In this document: positions 50,058 through 61,700 of the stretch, in pieces
How positions within the stretch are numbered: the first letter of the stretch is position 1
Layout of the letters: the number at the start of each line of letters is the position of its first letter
Assembly: GCA_014871385.1 (NCBI GenBank)
Contig: CM026429.1
Location: 10,817,640 to 10,881,639, forward strand
Direction of reading: 5' to 3'
Origin: Ceratodon purpureus
Lineage: Eukaryota; Streptophyta; Bryopsida; Pseudoditrichales; Ditrichaceae
Length of the DNA: 64,000 nt
Program-made: the position numbers and the translations under genes
The notes under the pieces: model-generated
The model's database searches: none
What the model was told of the DNA's origin: nothing
Seen by the model: only the letters and a program-made list of their open reading frames with translations

Positions 50058-50660
50058 CTGCTTTTCCCACGACGCAGATGGCAGGTGATGATAGGCGTAC
50101 AAATGTCTGCTGAGGATGTCATGAGTATTTCATGAAATCGAGGAATACAAAATGCGTCTTTCATTTATCCGAGCCCCGGAAGATGAGAAGTATTCAACCT
50201 GTACATGAAGTGTACACTAATAATTTCAACACATTCAGGTACTTCATAAATTAAGAAGAAAAAGAACCTCAGAATAGCATAGGAATATTGAAGTAAGAAG
50301 ATGAAAGACTGTACAAGGAAAACAGAACGTGTTCCCAACAACAAGAACGTCTGTCACATCTTTCCACTAAAATGGAAGAATAGCTGAATGGGCCTCGCGT
50401 GTGTAATGTTTAAATCGTAGCAGCTGAAATAACGAAAAGAAGAATATTAGAGGAAGGTACATACGTGATTTGAGACGACGGTTCCCTCACTGATTTAGGA
50501 GCAAAACATGAGACCGCTTCACCAGATAGCGCAACCACTACATGCAGTTTGATCCGGAGGAGGAAAACAGGGGAAACTCTTCCTTCAGGGGAGACGAGGA
50601 ATTCCTTTGCCTTGAAGCTCCTCTTGTCCAAGCAATGAAGAGATTTGTGTGAAGTTGACC
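50058..50660 (-). CDS. exons of the outer-element minus-strand gene, right of the insertion
   Basis: About 50660-50468 is open (STSHKSLHCLDKRSFKAKEF ... VSCFAPKSVREPSS), preceded by an acceptor TTGCAG and followed by a donor CAC|GTATGT. A shorter segment near 50105-50058 ends at GCAG|GTAAAT. Strand and composition match the outer-element exons at 25031-25192 and 23102-24436, on the far side of the giant insertion. I infer that they belonged to one gene now split by about 24 kb. No family is recognised. Confidence 0.35.
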
Positions 50661-51034
50661 TGCAACAAAATTATCTGTGCGGCGTGAGTTCGCAGTTCAA
50701 CAACCACAGTAACATAGAGATGCAGGATGAAATAGAACCAACATCGTGGCAGTCATTACAGAACATGAATGACCTAGTAATCACGAAAACGTAGTGGAGA
50801 ATTCCTTGTCACAGAGGTCAAGGTGACGAAATAAAAATGATTCCACTGGATATCATATAGGTACCGGATCAACATTTCTTCTACTTGAAGTACATTCAGA
50901 GTTTAAGGGGATGTGAAGTTAGAATCCGTACCTCCCATTGGACGCTTCACAGAACATGATGACAGGGACGCATAGAACACTAGAAACGGTTGTCCTGCTG
51001 TGGGCTCCATTCCCTTCAACAACGGCATGTTCGC

Positions 51035-54000
51035 TCACTCCACATACTGCAACGCGATTTCGTCTTCGTAATCTGCATCGTCAAGGAAATCATCTTCGTT
51101 GATGAGTCCGTGCTGCTCCTCGAGCACCTGCACATATTCTGTGCCCAAGGGAGCCTCTTCTACAGGATTTGATGCTGCGTAAGGGGGAAATTCATTCTCT
51201 GAAGTTACTCCGCCAGTGGGTGGAGGGAAACAGTCGCCTGCGGAATCAAACTCAGGGGTGTCTTTCTCTTCCGTCACTCTGCGGCTGCGGGGGTCATGGC
51301 GGAGAACGACTTTCCAGCCCTCATGGACCCCGTCATCCATGAAGTATACTTGGGAGATGCTGGCAGGGAACACGTAAGGGTTCAATCGTGGTCCTCTATC
51401 TCTAGCATTGAAGAGAACAGACCAGAATCCAAGACGATCCTTCTTTATAGCGGCCCTTCCTTGTTCGGTCGACTTTATCCAGTCCGCTTGCAAAACCACA
51501 CAGTTCACCTTTCCATACGTGATGAGCAAAATCTCCTTAAGAATTCCGACGTCGAGGGTGGAGGCGTCAGGAGACACCGACGCGACTCCAGAATCAAAGC
51601 TGACAAAACTCTCCTCAGATTCCGGGTTGCAACGATAGTGACACCCGAAAGCCCACATTGCTTTAAATGAGAGAGCAATGTGGCTTGGGGGACAGTGAAG
51701 CTCTATCAACTCAGCACTTACAGGAAATCCTTCATTTCGTAGGGTACGTACCTGGCTATTAAGCCAGGATGCGAAGCTGGGAAACGATCCTGCCAACTGC
51801 TCAGGGTATGGATACGTCAGGGGACGTCGACGGCCTCCTTGATGCTGCGCTCGGAACTCCTCACGCCGTAAGTGCCAGTCACTTTCCTCTTCGACCCATG
51901 CGCTGCACATCCAGTTCAAACGTTCAGTTCACCTACGGCATGGAGTACCGGTACTTGATAATCTCTCATCATCAAGGCCAGTAACCAAGCCCGCTGATCA
52001 TGTTAATATTGGATACAACAGACTTACCTCAGAAGCTCTGCGGTGTAAACACTGTGTCGAATCACGTAGTCGTGGATCTGCCCCAGCTCCACAGGCGTTA
52101 GTCTCTTATGCCGCGGATTGCCGACTAGCAATTCACCAGCATCGCGCATCTCTTCCTCTGCGTCCCAAACCCGCCTTCGTGTGTGTTTGAATAGTTTAAA
52201 ATACTCAGTGCAGAATCCAAGACTTTCGTCTACCATGTACCCTGTAGCAATACCCGCCTCTGGCTTCGCTTTGTCCCTCACATACTTCGTCAACTGTCCG
52301 AGATAGCGCTCAACAAAGTAGCACCACCTAGAGTGCACGGGCCCGCAGATCTCAAGCTCCCGCACTAAATGAATTATCAAGTGGGGCATTATGTCAAAAA
52401 ACCCAGGTGGGAAATGCATCTCCAGCATGCACAGTACCTCCGCACTATCAGTGTACATTGCGGGAAGTTCAGATCTTCGAATAACCTTCGAGCAGATTTT
52501 TTGGAAGAGCTTCCCCAATCTGACGATGGTATCTCTTACACCAACGGATAGAGAATGTCTGATCGCAGCAGGTAAGATTTGTTGAATTAATATGTGATGG
52601 TCATGGCTTTTTAGAGCTGAAAGCCTCATCTCTCCAACATGCCTTATTAGCGTGGAGCTGTACCCAGACGGCACCCGCGTTTTGGACACTACAGCCAGAA
52701 AACGCTCTCTCTCAGTTGACGTAAATACGTAAGGTGCTTTGGGCTTGATGAAATCCCCGTTACCTGTAGGTATGAGGTGCAGATTTTGAAATAGCCCCGC
52801 CTCTTCCATGTCCCGCCTGAGAGCAGGGGTGTCTTTCTCTCCAAGAAGGTGCCTCAGAACATTGTCTGAAATATTCCTCTCGATGTGCATGACATCGAGG
52901 GTATGCCTTATGGGAAGCTCCTGTACAGGAAAATTTGAGCTACGATTTAGTAACCAGAATACGCCTCACAAATTATTTGATAATGAAACTCAGCATCCGG
53001 GATGGACTGAATTGGAGGCACAGGTCGATGCTTGCTCGTGGACTTACAGTAAGCTTCCAGATTACAATAGAGGCTGTTGTTCAGAGTCGGCAATTCAAAT
53101 GAAAGGTATTATGAGATTACTAACACAGAATATATGGAAGGTTCTACTCAGAGTGAGACAGAGCACCATGAAAGCACGACAGCGACATTCGAGTACAGGG
53201 AGTTCACGGAACCTACCGACCAGTAGGGCAACGAATACAACGCCGACACTCTTTTGATGCCGAACATTCTGGCCGGATCCTCTGACCTAGGGATGCCACC
53301 TCTCAAGGTAAATGCCTCACGCAGCTGCCCCCACCTGAGTATCTCCGCCACCTGTATTGGCTCCGGGGGGCCGCGGAGTTCCACCTCGCCATTAAAAGCA
53401 GCCAGATTAGTGCGCCATGGGTGCCCTTCCGGAAGCCAGCGACGATACTGGGAGTCGTAGACATTTTTCTTCAAGGCTGTAGATCGTCGTGATATGGTGT
53501 TTTTCCCACATATTGGGCATCCTTTGTAACCTTTCGTTACACAGCCCGCTACTAGGCCATAGGCCGGGAAATCGTGCGAGGTCCACATCAACATAGCCTT
53601 CATTATAAAACTAGATGATCCCTTGTAAACAGCAGCGTCCTCTGTGCGAACTCCTTCACTCCATAGCAGTTGAAGCTCCTCCACTAAAGGTTGTAAATAA
53701 GTATCAAAGCATTCCCCTGTAACTGAGCGCTTTCCCGGAATAATGAGGCTCAGAATTACAAAATGTTTTTTTGTTGCCAACCATGGAGGGAGGTTGTAGT
53801 TGAAGATAAGCACTGGCCAAGTGCTATGAGTCGAACGCTTGATGGAAAATGGGTTTACCCCATCTGTTGCAAGTCCCAAACGCAGATTTCTGTCCTCTTT
53901 GGCAAAGTCATGCCACCATCGCCAATTTATGAACCTCCACTGGTGTGAGTCATAAGCACCTCTCATTGCATCGTCTGTGCTAGCCAGCCTCGCATGAGCT

Positions 54001-55346
54001 GTCATGAACGAAGCCTGTAATGGCGTGCTGAACCCACGCTGTAACCTTGGAATCAAAGGGAAGTGTCTTAAAACTTTACAGGGAATTTTTGACTTACCAA
54101 CCTTCCTGTACCTCGCTGTCCCGCACTTTGCACATCTGTCCAGTAACGAATCCACTGGACCTCTGAAGAGCATGCATGCTCCCGGTCCTGGACATACATG
54201 GATAGTGTTGTAAGCTAGACCCAGTTGCTTAAGTATCTTCGAAGCAGAGTACTCTGAGTGCGGGAGGGAATTAATATCAGGCAGTATGCTCTTAGAGAGA
54301 AGTTGGAAAAGTTCGTTCACTAAGAGATTGGAGGCCCCGTGAGTCCTTAAGCAGTTGAGCAGCAACAATGTGGAACTTAACTGTGTGAGCTTCGCACCGG
54401 CATAGAGAGGGGTTCTAGAGCTCTCTTCCAGTAGTTCCCTTTCGCTGTTCAGATCTGCCTCCATTGCTGGTACATCATCGTCCTCATCGTCGTCGCTAGA
54501 AGAAGGTGAAGCAGTACCATTCGCTACACCTACCGGAGACTCAGACAGATTTTCGGTGTGGCCCGCCATAGCTGAACCGTCCGGCACTTCATGCCCCTCC
54601 GGGAAGCCTACTTCTGCCGACGATGCATCCTGCCCCGGATCCGTGCCCTCATCTTCGTCTTCCCCATTTACATCCGGGTCTGGCACAACTCCAATTCTAC
54701 CTGCTATACCATCGTAGATGCGGAATGCGTGCTGGACAAGGTCGGGCATTTCCATGTCCTGGTCCAGCGTTGAATTAAACTGCCCTAAAAATCTGGATGC
54801 CCTTGTTCCGAAGCCCTCCCGTATGTGGGAATCCCACTCCCCGTCAGAGTCTTCCTCTGGCCATCCCTAAATAGAGAATATACAATGCCCATGTTACAAT
54901 GCAGACTCAAGGAGAAACCAAAGATTCCATTCAATCACCCGAACATCCCATCTTCCCGGCATCCCGAAATAGGCAATGTACAGTTCCCCCACTTACAATG
55001 TAGCCTCCACGAACCCGTAGCTCCAGACGAACACCCCAATTATCCAGCATCGAAGGGACAAGTAAGAAAAATACAGGGTTCAAACAAAAAGTGCAATAGA
55101 ACGAGGTCGTTGAATGGGACGTACCTTTGTTCGCCCTCGGTGGTATGGGTGCCTCCCGTACGTGGCGAGGTGAAACCTAACTGTGCCTCGTGTTCTCTTC
55201 GATCGAGTTTGTCCCAAGCAGATGTTGCATGGACAGAGACGATGGGTCCTACCGCGCCGAGTTGCCAATGCCTCTTCCCTCGCCTCTAGTTTCTGATCTC
55301 TCCTATCAACTCTGGCCTGGCTGTGGATGCTGTCTGGGGCCTCCAT
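51035..55346 (-). CDS. CACTA transposase of the outer element
   Basis: Four exons keep phase: 55346-55125, 54866-53217, 52920-52028 and 51902-51035 (donors GTACGT, GTAGGT, GTAAGT; acceptors TTTAG, TACAG, TGCAG), giving 1210 residues from MEAPDSIHSQARVDR. Landmarks in order: Cys motif LCPCNICLGQ with TVRFHLATYGR; acidic Ser/Asp linker; Transposase_21 with ATDGVNPF and HDFPAYG; junction LPYWS-ELPIRHTLDVMHIERN; DUF4218 (HLIIHLVRELEICGPVHSRW); DUF4216 (ILKEILLITYGKV, SQVYFMDD). Intron positions equal those of the transposase at 34760-39469, but sequence identity is modest by eye, so these are two old lineages. No disabling mutation is seen. The frame is open upstream of the chosen ATG, so an additional 5' exon is possible. 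Confidence 0.88.
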
Positions 55347-55873
55347 GTGGAGCGACGAAGTCCGGCACCGTTGCGGCAGCAAAACTTGGAAATGCAAGCG
55401 TTCCCTACAACTATTTTCTGTGCATGAAACCCCCTAGCAAGAAAACGATACTGGAAACGTGTGAAGTCGCCTTACGTGAACAGCCCTGTGGACAGTGACG
55501 ATGCCAGAAATATCGACAGTGGCCGGGTGGACAGCGAAATGACAAGCCTTGGTCCTCTAGCTCCTTCGGGCCGTGGATTACGTCGAACTAAGACGGAATT
55601 CCTGATATTCCGCAGTCCATAACACTGTCCATGTGATCACATGATACACCCTCAACAAGCCATTATTCCAGAATCACAACCTTTGCAACATGTGAGATAA
55701 AACGTGAACGTTATCATTTATTGATCACCTGTAAATTTGTTCACACGTATCTCATAGGTCAGTACATGGTACTTCCCAGCATCCTTCCAAACTAATTTCA
55801 GTGCCCCTACGAGGTGAAATCTGGCGCTGCCTGAAGATTGTCTACCCAACTGTCCTTTGCATAATCAATCTGC

Positions 55874-56245
55874 CTAATCCCAACTCAGGTAGAAATTGAG
55901 AATCATGGCGTACACCTGGTCCCATAGCTCTTCAATTTCCGCTAGCTGTCTTCCATGGTCCAAACCAACTCGGATGAGGAGGAGCGTCGTCAATACGCTG
56001 GCGTTCACCTCCGCAACCTCGACATGAAAGGGCTTCTCCATTCCAAAAAACTCCGGTCCAAATTGAAACATGTCCGCCATTTCTGCCTTCCCCCAGCATT
56101 CTTCCGACTCTACATCTTCCTCCGGAGCACCTTCAATTCCATGGCTCTTCCCACTGTGTAAGGGGCTGATCCGTCCGTCCATATCCTTCAACGTAGCATG
56201 TACTGAAACACCTCGTTTCCTTAAACTGGAACGCCACTTCTTCAC
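55874..56245 (-). CDS. probable 3'-terminal exon, unknown protein
   Basis: The minus strand is open for about 123 codons (KKWRSSLRKRGVSVHATLKD ... EIEELWDQVYAMILNFYL) ending at a stop; there is no ATG at the 5' side, so an upstream exon is expected. It sits between the transposase start (55346) and the unknown ORF at 57458-58375 on the same strand, and may be the last exon of that gene. Not recognised. Confidence 0.3.
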   Translation of the reverse strand: MKKWRSSLRKRGVSVHATLKDMDGRISPLHSGKSHGIEGAPEEDVESEECWGKAEMADMFQFGPEFFGMEKPFHVEVAEVNASVLTTLLLIRVGLDHGRQLAEIEELWDQVYAMILNFYLSWD

Positions 56246-56249
56246 TCTC

Positions 56250-57457
56250 TAGTACTATATCGGATCTCAGAAAAAAAGCTTAAGTAAGACCTTCGCAATT
56301 TTGCAAAAGCCCAGCACACACTGGAAGTGCTTCACTGCAGGTGAAGGGGGTCCTCCGCGGACAATGATCACTCACCTCGGTTTCTGGGATATCTCATGTG
56401 CCCATGCAGTGTTGTTCTATATACGCCGCAGCAGTTCTATTACAGCCGCTTACAGAGTGAATGTTCTGACGAATACTGCTGAGATGGTCGTCTCACAATC
56501 CAGAACACCAAGACGACATTGTTCAAAGTAGCCCACGGATACTGCGCGGAAATAGAGGTATATGTCAGACCTCCAATAACTGCATCATATGTCGTGCCCA
56601 TGGTACGTGTTCCCGTTGCGGACGAAATGAAGATGCCGCCATTACCACCGGATAGAATCAAGTCGACATTAGTGACAGATCAGGACCTCACACAGCAGTC
56701 ACTTCCTCGAGAAGACTCCCCTTGTAAAACACCCCACCCCTTGCCAGGTAGCTCAAGCCCGGAAAACGTAGTACAGGAGAACAGTGAATCCATCCGGGTT
56801 AGTACAACTACAAGACAAATAGTATAACAGAAGGAGTATCACTCAAGGGCTCATCCACCGCGAGGATATCATCACATAACCTGCTTGACAGGGCAGACAG
56901 TCCACCACATTAGTAAGAAGCCCATCAAACCTTGAATTCGGATTGACGATGTAATGGAAATAGCCCATATCGCACACTCAAGCCCAATACATGGACTGCA
57001 TCAAATGAACAGACACACGGCATACAGATCACAGGGATTCAACCTTCCAACTAAATGACAAGGAGGTACCACACTATCATTTACAACACAAGACTCCACA
57101 TTGACATGAAGATACAACAGAATTTTTTTAGAACCATCCATTCTTCATATTAAACAGGAGGGCTCAACAAGTACATCCGCAACACGCATAATCGGCCAGG
57201 TAATATCTACAAAATTTCCAAAGTTCTGGAGAGTTGATTCGCAAGGACTTATCATCGGTGCCAGAATGTAACAGGAAACACCGGCACCGTTAGAGAGAGA
57301 ACCTCAAGTAACCCTATTCTCTCAACACTCAGAGTTCTGCAAGCGGTTTAGTTCCGAGAATGAGGTCATGAAGACTATGTCACCGCCTTCCACAACGATA
57401 TCCTTCATTTGTCAACCAGCACAGGAAACAAAGCCACCAAATTCACTTCTTCACTTT
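56250..57457. other. gap within the outer element
   Basis: No gene is supported. A plus-strand frame at 56519-56827 (VRPPITASYVVPMVRVPVAD) looks mildly protein-like but has no neighbours in phase and no recognised motif. Confidence 0.4.
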
Positions 57458-58375
57458 CTACTGATTCGGCGCAGTGAAGTGCAGATGGCCCAGGCGTGCA
57501 GGCTCGTATGCGGACCCATCGGAATCAGAGGAATCGGAATCGGAGGTATCGGAGTATGGCACAAGGGCGATCGGTGACGTAACATCGGCCTTTCGCTTTG
57601 CTCGAATATCCTTTGCAACAGCCACCACCTTGGTTCCATCAGGATAGAGAGGCTGGAGCACTCGCAGATTGGCGACGCCATCTCCAACTGCAACTGAACC
57701 AGCCAGTGCACTAGGGCGAGGATCGTCGAAACCAGAAGAACCTCCACCACAGTGCTGGTCTCCATTACGACCAAGTGACTCTGAGGAGCTCACAACCACC
57801 TTATCCTTTCCCTTTCGACAAAGGCTCCGTTTTCTGGTCACAGGATAATCACCGGAAGAATCTGGGGCTGGCACGGAGGTAGCATCAGAATTCAGCTGAA
57901 CGGAGTTATTCGCAGGACGGACGACACCAGTTCCCGGATCTACAAGCACTGGAATGACTCGGTTCATCAGATACTCGTGGAAGCTCACCCCAGTTAAGGC
58001 TTCCAAACGCCGAATGTCTTCCCACACCGCGGGATTCCAGCGGGGACGGACCATGGACGTTGTCATCAACAGGCGGCCCAGAGCAGGGGTGGCTGGGTAA
58101 CGCATATTTCTCCGTTCCAGGACATAATGCACATGTGACAACCATCCACAAAGATTACCCCGACCATCAGCCATTGTGCTGCACAGACTCACCAAAGAAC
58201 AACCTCTCACGGAGACAACATCGTCCCCAACAGCGCAAGATTCAACACCACGATTAACAACATAGAGAGAGGAAGCTCTCCACTTCCCCTGTAACATATC
58301 TGCAGGTCCGAAAGCAGAGGAGAGACGACGCAGAACGATGGGCGCATCATTTCCAGAGCCAACTGTAATGGGCAT
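57458..58375 (-). CDS. unknown outer-element protein with acidic Ser/Asp tail
   Basis: An open frame of 305 residues from MPITVGSGNDAPIVLRRL. The first half is globular-looking (CGWLSHVHYVLERRN, NPAVWEDIRRLEALTGVSFH); the second half is low complexity with a basic patch (RKRSLCRKGKDK) and an acidic stretch (YSDTSDSDSSDSDGS), which would suit a nuclear DNA-associated protein. Same strand and composition as the outer transposase, so I place it in that element. An acceptor-like CATTACAG overlaps its start, so it may be an internal exon. No family is recognised. Confidence 0.4.
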   Translation of the reverse strand: MPITVGSGNDAPIVLRRLSSAFGPADMLQGKWRASSLYVVNRGVESCAVGDDVVSVRGCSLVSLCSTMADGRGNLCGWLSHVHYVLERRNMRYPATPALGRLLMTTSMVRPRWNPAVWEDIRRLEALTGVSFHEYLMNRVIPVLVDPGTGVVRPANNSVQLNSDATSVPAPDSSGDYPVTRKRSLCRKGKDKVVVSSSESLGRNGDQHCGGGSSGFDDPRPSALAGSVAVGDGVANLRVLQPLYPDGTKVVAVAKDIRAKRKADVTSPIALVPYSDTSDSDSSDSDGSAYEPARLGHLHFTAPNQ

Positions 58376-58659
58376 GCAATACAACCCAAGACGTCAAATC
58401 TGTAATTGAAATCAGCTACAACCTCACTCTCCCTCCTTCCCTTCATTATGTCTCTTCCTGGAAAGATGGGATTTCAAGCGTAATAGTACTCAACAACCGG
58501 CAGAAGACGTCACCCAGGTTTGGCAAAGTGACATCTTGGTGAAGCAAGCGTCCCAGTAGTCATATCATAGGCAACAGAACTTGTCCTGCAGGTTCGGCTT
58601 AGTCAACTCAAGATGCCGCCACTAAGTTCTGGGTCTCTGTCCCAGGACTCATTTATTTA

Positions 58660-58760
58660 TTTACAATGATAACCTTCGTCACCAAGGGATCGAACCCCCT
58701 GGAACGTGACCCCTTTCCCACTGACGGCAGCCACAACAATTTCAACTTCTATTGAATGAT
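58660..58760 (-). mobile_element. tRNA-derived SINE-like fragment, tentative
   Basis: On the minus strand the stretch reads AAAGGGGTCACG, then a good T-arm/B-box-like GGGGGTTCGATCCC, then TTGGTGACGAAGG. This arrangement resembles the internal promoter region of plant tRNA-derived SINEs. It lies at the border between the outer element and the AT-rich flank. No complete tRNA and no tail or duplication could be defined. Confidence 0.3.
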
Positions 58761-58779
58761 ATATTAATGATACAAATCG

Positions 58780-61700
58780 TCAATAACCTTTCATCACCGT
58801 CCCTCTTTTCAATAATGTCAGTACATAATTCTATTAGTGGTGGAGTATTTGATGTAATAAGTATGTCTAATTATTGAAAACTTACATTCTATTTTAATGA
58901 AATACATCCGTTTTAATTATATTAATTCAGTATGAAGAATGTACACTTATTGGTTAAATCCATTTGCGTGTGACACGTAGGGCGCCATTCATGCGAACAG
59001 TGGAAAACACATATTACAATATCAATAATAATGTCGTGTAGTGTCGTTCCATTTTATACAAGGGACGTTTGAGACATCATGTGTGCTCTGTAGTATATGT
59101 AAAATATAGTACAATCTTATTTTCAATTCAAGGGATAGTTGACTAAATGGATTTTGGTTAATGAAGTAACATGCTATGGTGCTCATGAAATGTACCAGGA
59201 AATATTGTATCTCGTATGTATGGTCATTCTACATTTTACTTTGTACGCTATGTTTGTTACATTTTTTCAGGTCTACCAATGTAAATGTTTTTTTTAGATT
59301 ATTCTAAATATAAAGAACATAATGATTGGAGAAACATATACCTACGGTCGGTAATCATGACGGGGTGAATTGCGTTCTCAACTACTTCGAATTGTTTGAC
59401 CGTAAGACCTAGAATCTAATTAATCTCAATAATTTCTGTAAGAAATTCCACCGTTGGATCTTTACTAACAGTGAGATTATATCGTTCAAAGTTGATGTAC
59501 TTTTTTTAGGGCCTTCATTTTATTCTTTTCCAAAATGAGGTATAGATAATTGAACTCATTATTTCGTCAAAGTTAGAAAATGTTAAAGGCACTGGGTTCT
59601 CATTAAACTGAACGTTAGAGTTTTACATTTACGAGTTTCTTAAATGTACTACCATTGAATTTTGAATGAATCTCATATATCAAATGTAGTCCTTTCCGAA
59701 AAAGGATAAAATGCACAATTACAATAAAATAAGAAATTAGTTCAAGTACTTTATGGAAGCTGCAATAATGAAAGTGGTAGATTTTTTGACACGTGTCACT
59801 TTGAATAGTGCGTACTGGTTTGGCTAATTACATATACCTTATTTGAATTGGCTTGGGAAATCCTTTTTAGAAATTCCCCAAAGATCACTGGGACTTAAAA
59901 TACCTAGGTCAAAGTTCTGAAACTGGAGGTGCAATCTGGGAATTTTTCAACGCACACATTGCGGTAAAGGCGACATTCTGTAAATAAATTTGGCAGGAAT
60001 ATTACTTCTAGCCTCTTCAGATGAGGCACCGAAAAATCAAAATTCACATTTTACTTTTCTTGGCACTTAAGGGTTCTTTATGGTAATGTGACCACAATTT
60101 CAAAAAACATAAGAGTTCCAACGTGAAGTGGAATAAAACAATTCCCACATCCTTATTGTAATTGTAAATTTTATCCTATTGCACATTTTATCTTATTTTA
60201 AAAAATGACAAAAAAATACTATTGCACATTGTATCCTACTGTCAATAGTATATTTAAAACTATGTTACTATACTATTGTACATTTTATCGTATTGTACAT
60301 TTTATCCTTTTGCCACATATTATAGAATAAAATACTATTGTTACATATTTTTAGATATAATGCATCCTACAAAAGAATTGCGTCCGCATTTGGTACCTAG
60401 ATAACATAAACATTTTATGTGTATCGTGAATTGCGGTGACGCCATATAGGGTCAAATTAATTACTGCAAATGTTTTTTTTAAAATTATAAGAGGATTTTA
60501 ATTTATTTTAGAAAATTGCTTCATGTATAGGGGAAAAAAATAGCACTGGCATTAGACATGGTACGGATATACCGGATATGTAATGCCATCTGCAGAACAA
60601 ATGTTGGTTTATTAAAAATACGCTCCAAATCATGGCAGAAGATTCGTTTCATTTAAAATAATAGTTCCAACGAATTTGTCAATTATATCCTCATATCTTC
60701 TAGAAAAGCGGTACACGTAGTTCATTAAAATAGCAACAGATCCTACATGATTTCGAGCAATCACCAATTACTGAGAACTACGAAGAACAATTTAATTAAC
60801 GTTGAATTTTTGGTGTGTAGCTTAGTATGTGCTGCAAATGCCTAAGGACATGGAATACAGCAGTTTCAGGCAATTGCAACAAATTTTGCCGTTACGTGTA
60901 AAATATTAATTGAGCGTGAATTTGAATGAGGAAATTATTTAAACGCCCTCACATACGTGGTATTCCTCTTATGTTTTAGATGATGGTGCTTATGCAATTT
61001 TATATTGCTTTTCTCTTCAGCTGCATTTTGTCTGGGTGGGGGGGAGGGGGTTCATGTTGAGGGAATTGGTTGGTTCAATGATTGGTGCTCTAATTATAAT
61101 TTAAAAAATTAAATGTTTGGATGTAAACTTGTATTAAACAATTTTCACATGTGAGTGCCACCGGATTTGTTAATTACTACGTCCGCTGAACATGTGAGAA
61201 ATGTTTTTTCAGGCGTGTAAATTACATAAATAACTAAATGGAGTTGAACAAAAACGGAACACGCTTACGAAATTGTACATCGGTCACCATTCTAGTCATA
61301 AATTACATTTAATTTAGCAAATTTTTCCACTACTGTTTGAGTAAGGCATTTCGTAGGCGCATAACTTTCTTCTAACATAAAATCCTCACTTTACAAACTT
61401 TTTTTCGGTCCATACATTCTTGAAATCAGACACTAGTCACACTACTAGAGGAAATGTGAGGGAATGAACTACGAGAAAGAACGAAAGAGTTGAAGGTGTT
61501 GTTGAATCAGCAGAACTAATAGTATTCACCACCTTTACATGAGTACAATACTATATGATAGTGCGTTCATGAGCTCTCGACCTTCCAAGACGCAACTTTT
61601 TGTGCAAAGAACCGCTTACGTGTCGCACAACGACTAAATTATCCCAATTGATAATTGGCCTACAAAACCCTGCCATCTGTTCTGCATGTTTCTCTAGTAA

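Noticed and set aside
59030-59040. GTGTAGTG as a possible right end of the outer element
   Set aside because: No inverted match to the 22214 arm and no shared 3-bp flank.
61430-61455. CACTACTAGAGGAAATG as an element end
   Set aside because: Resembles some CACTA termini, but no partner or transposon-like sequence follows within the window.
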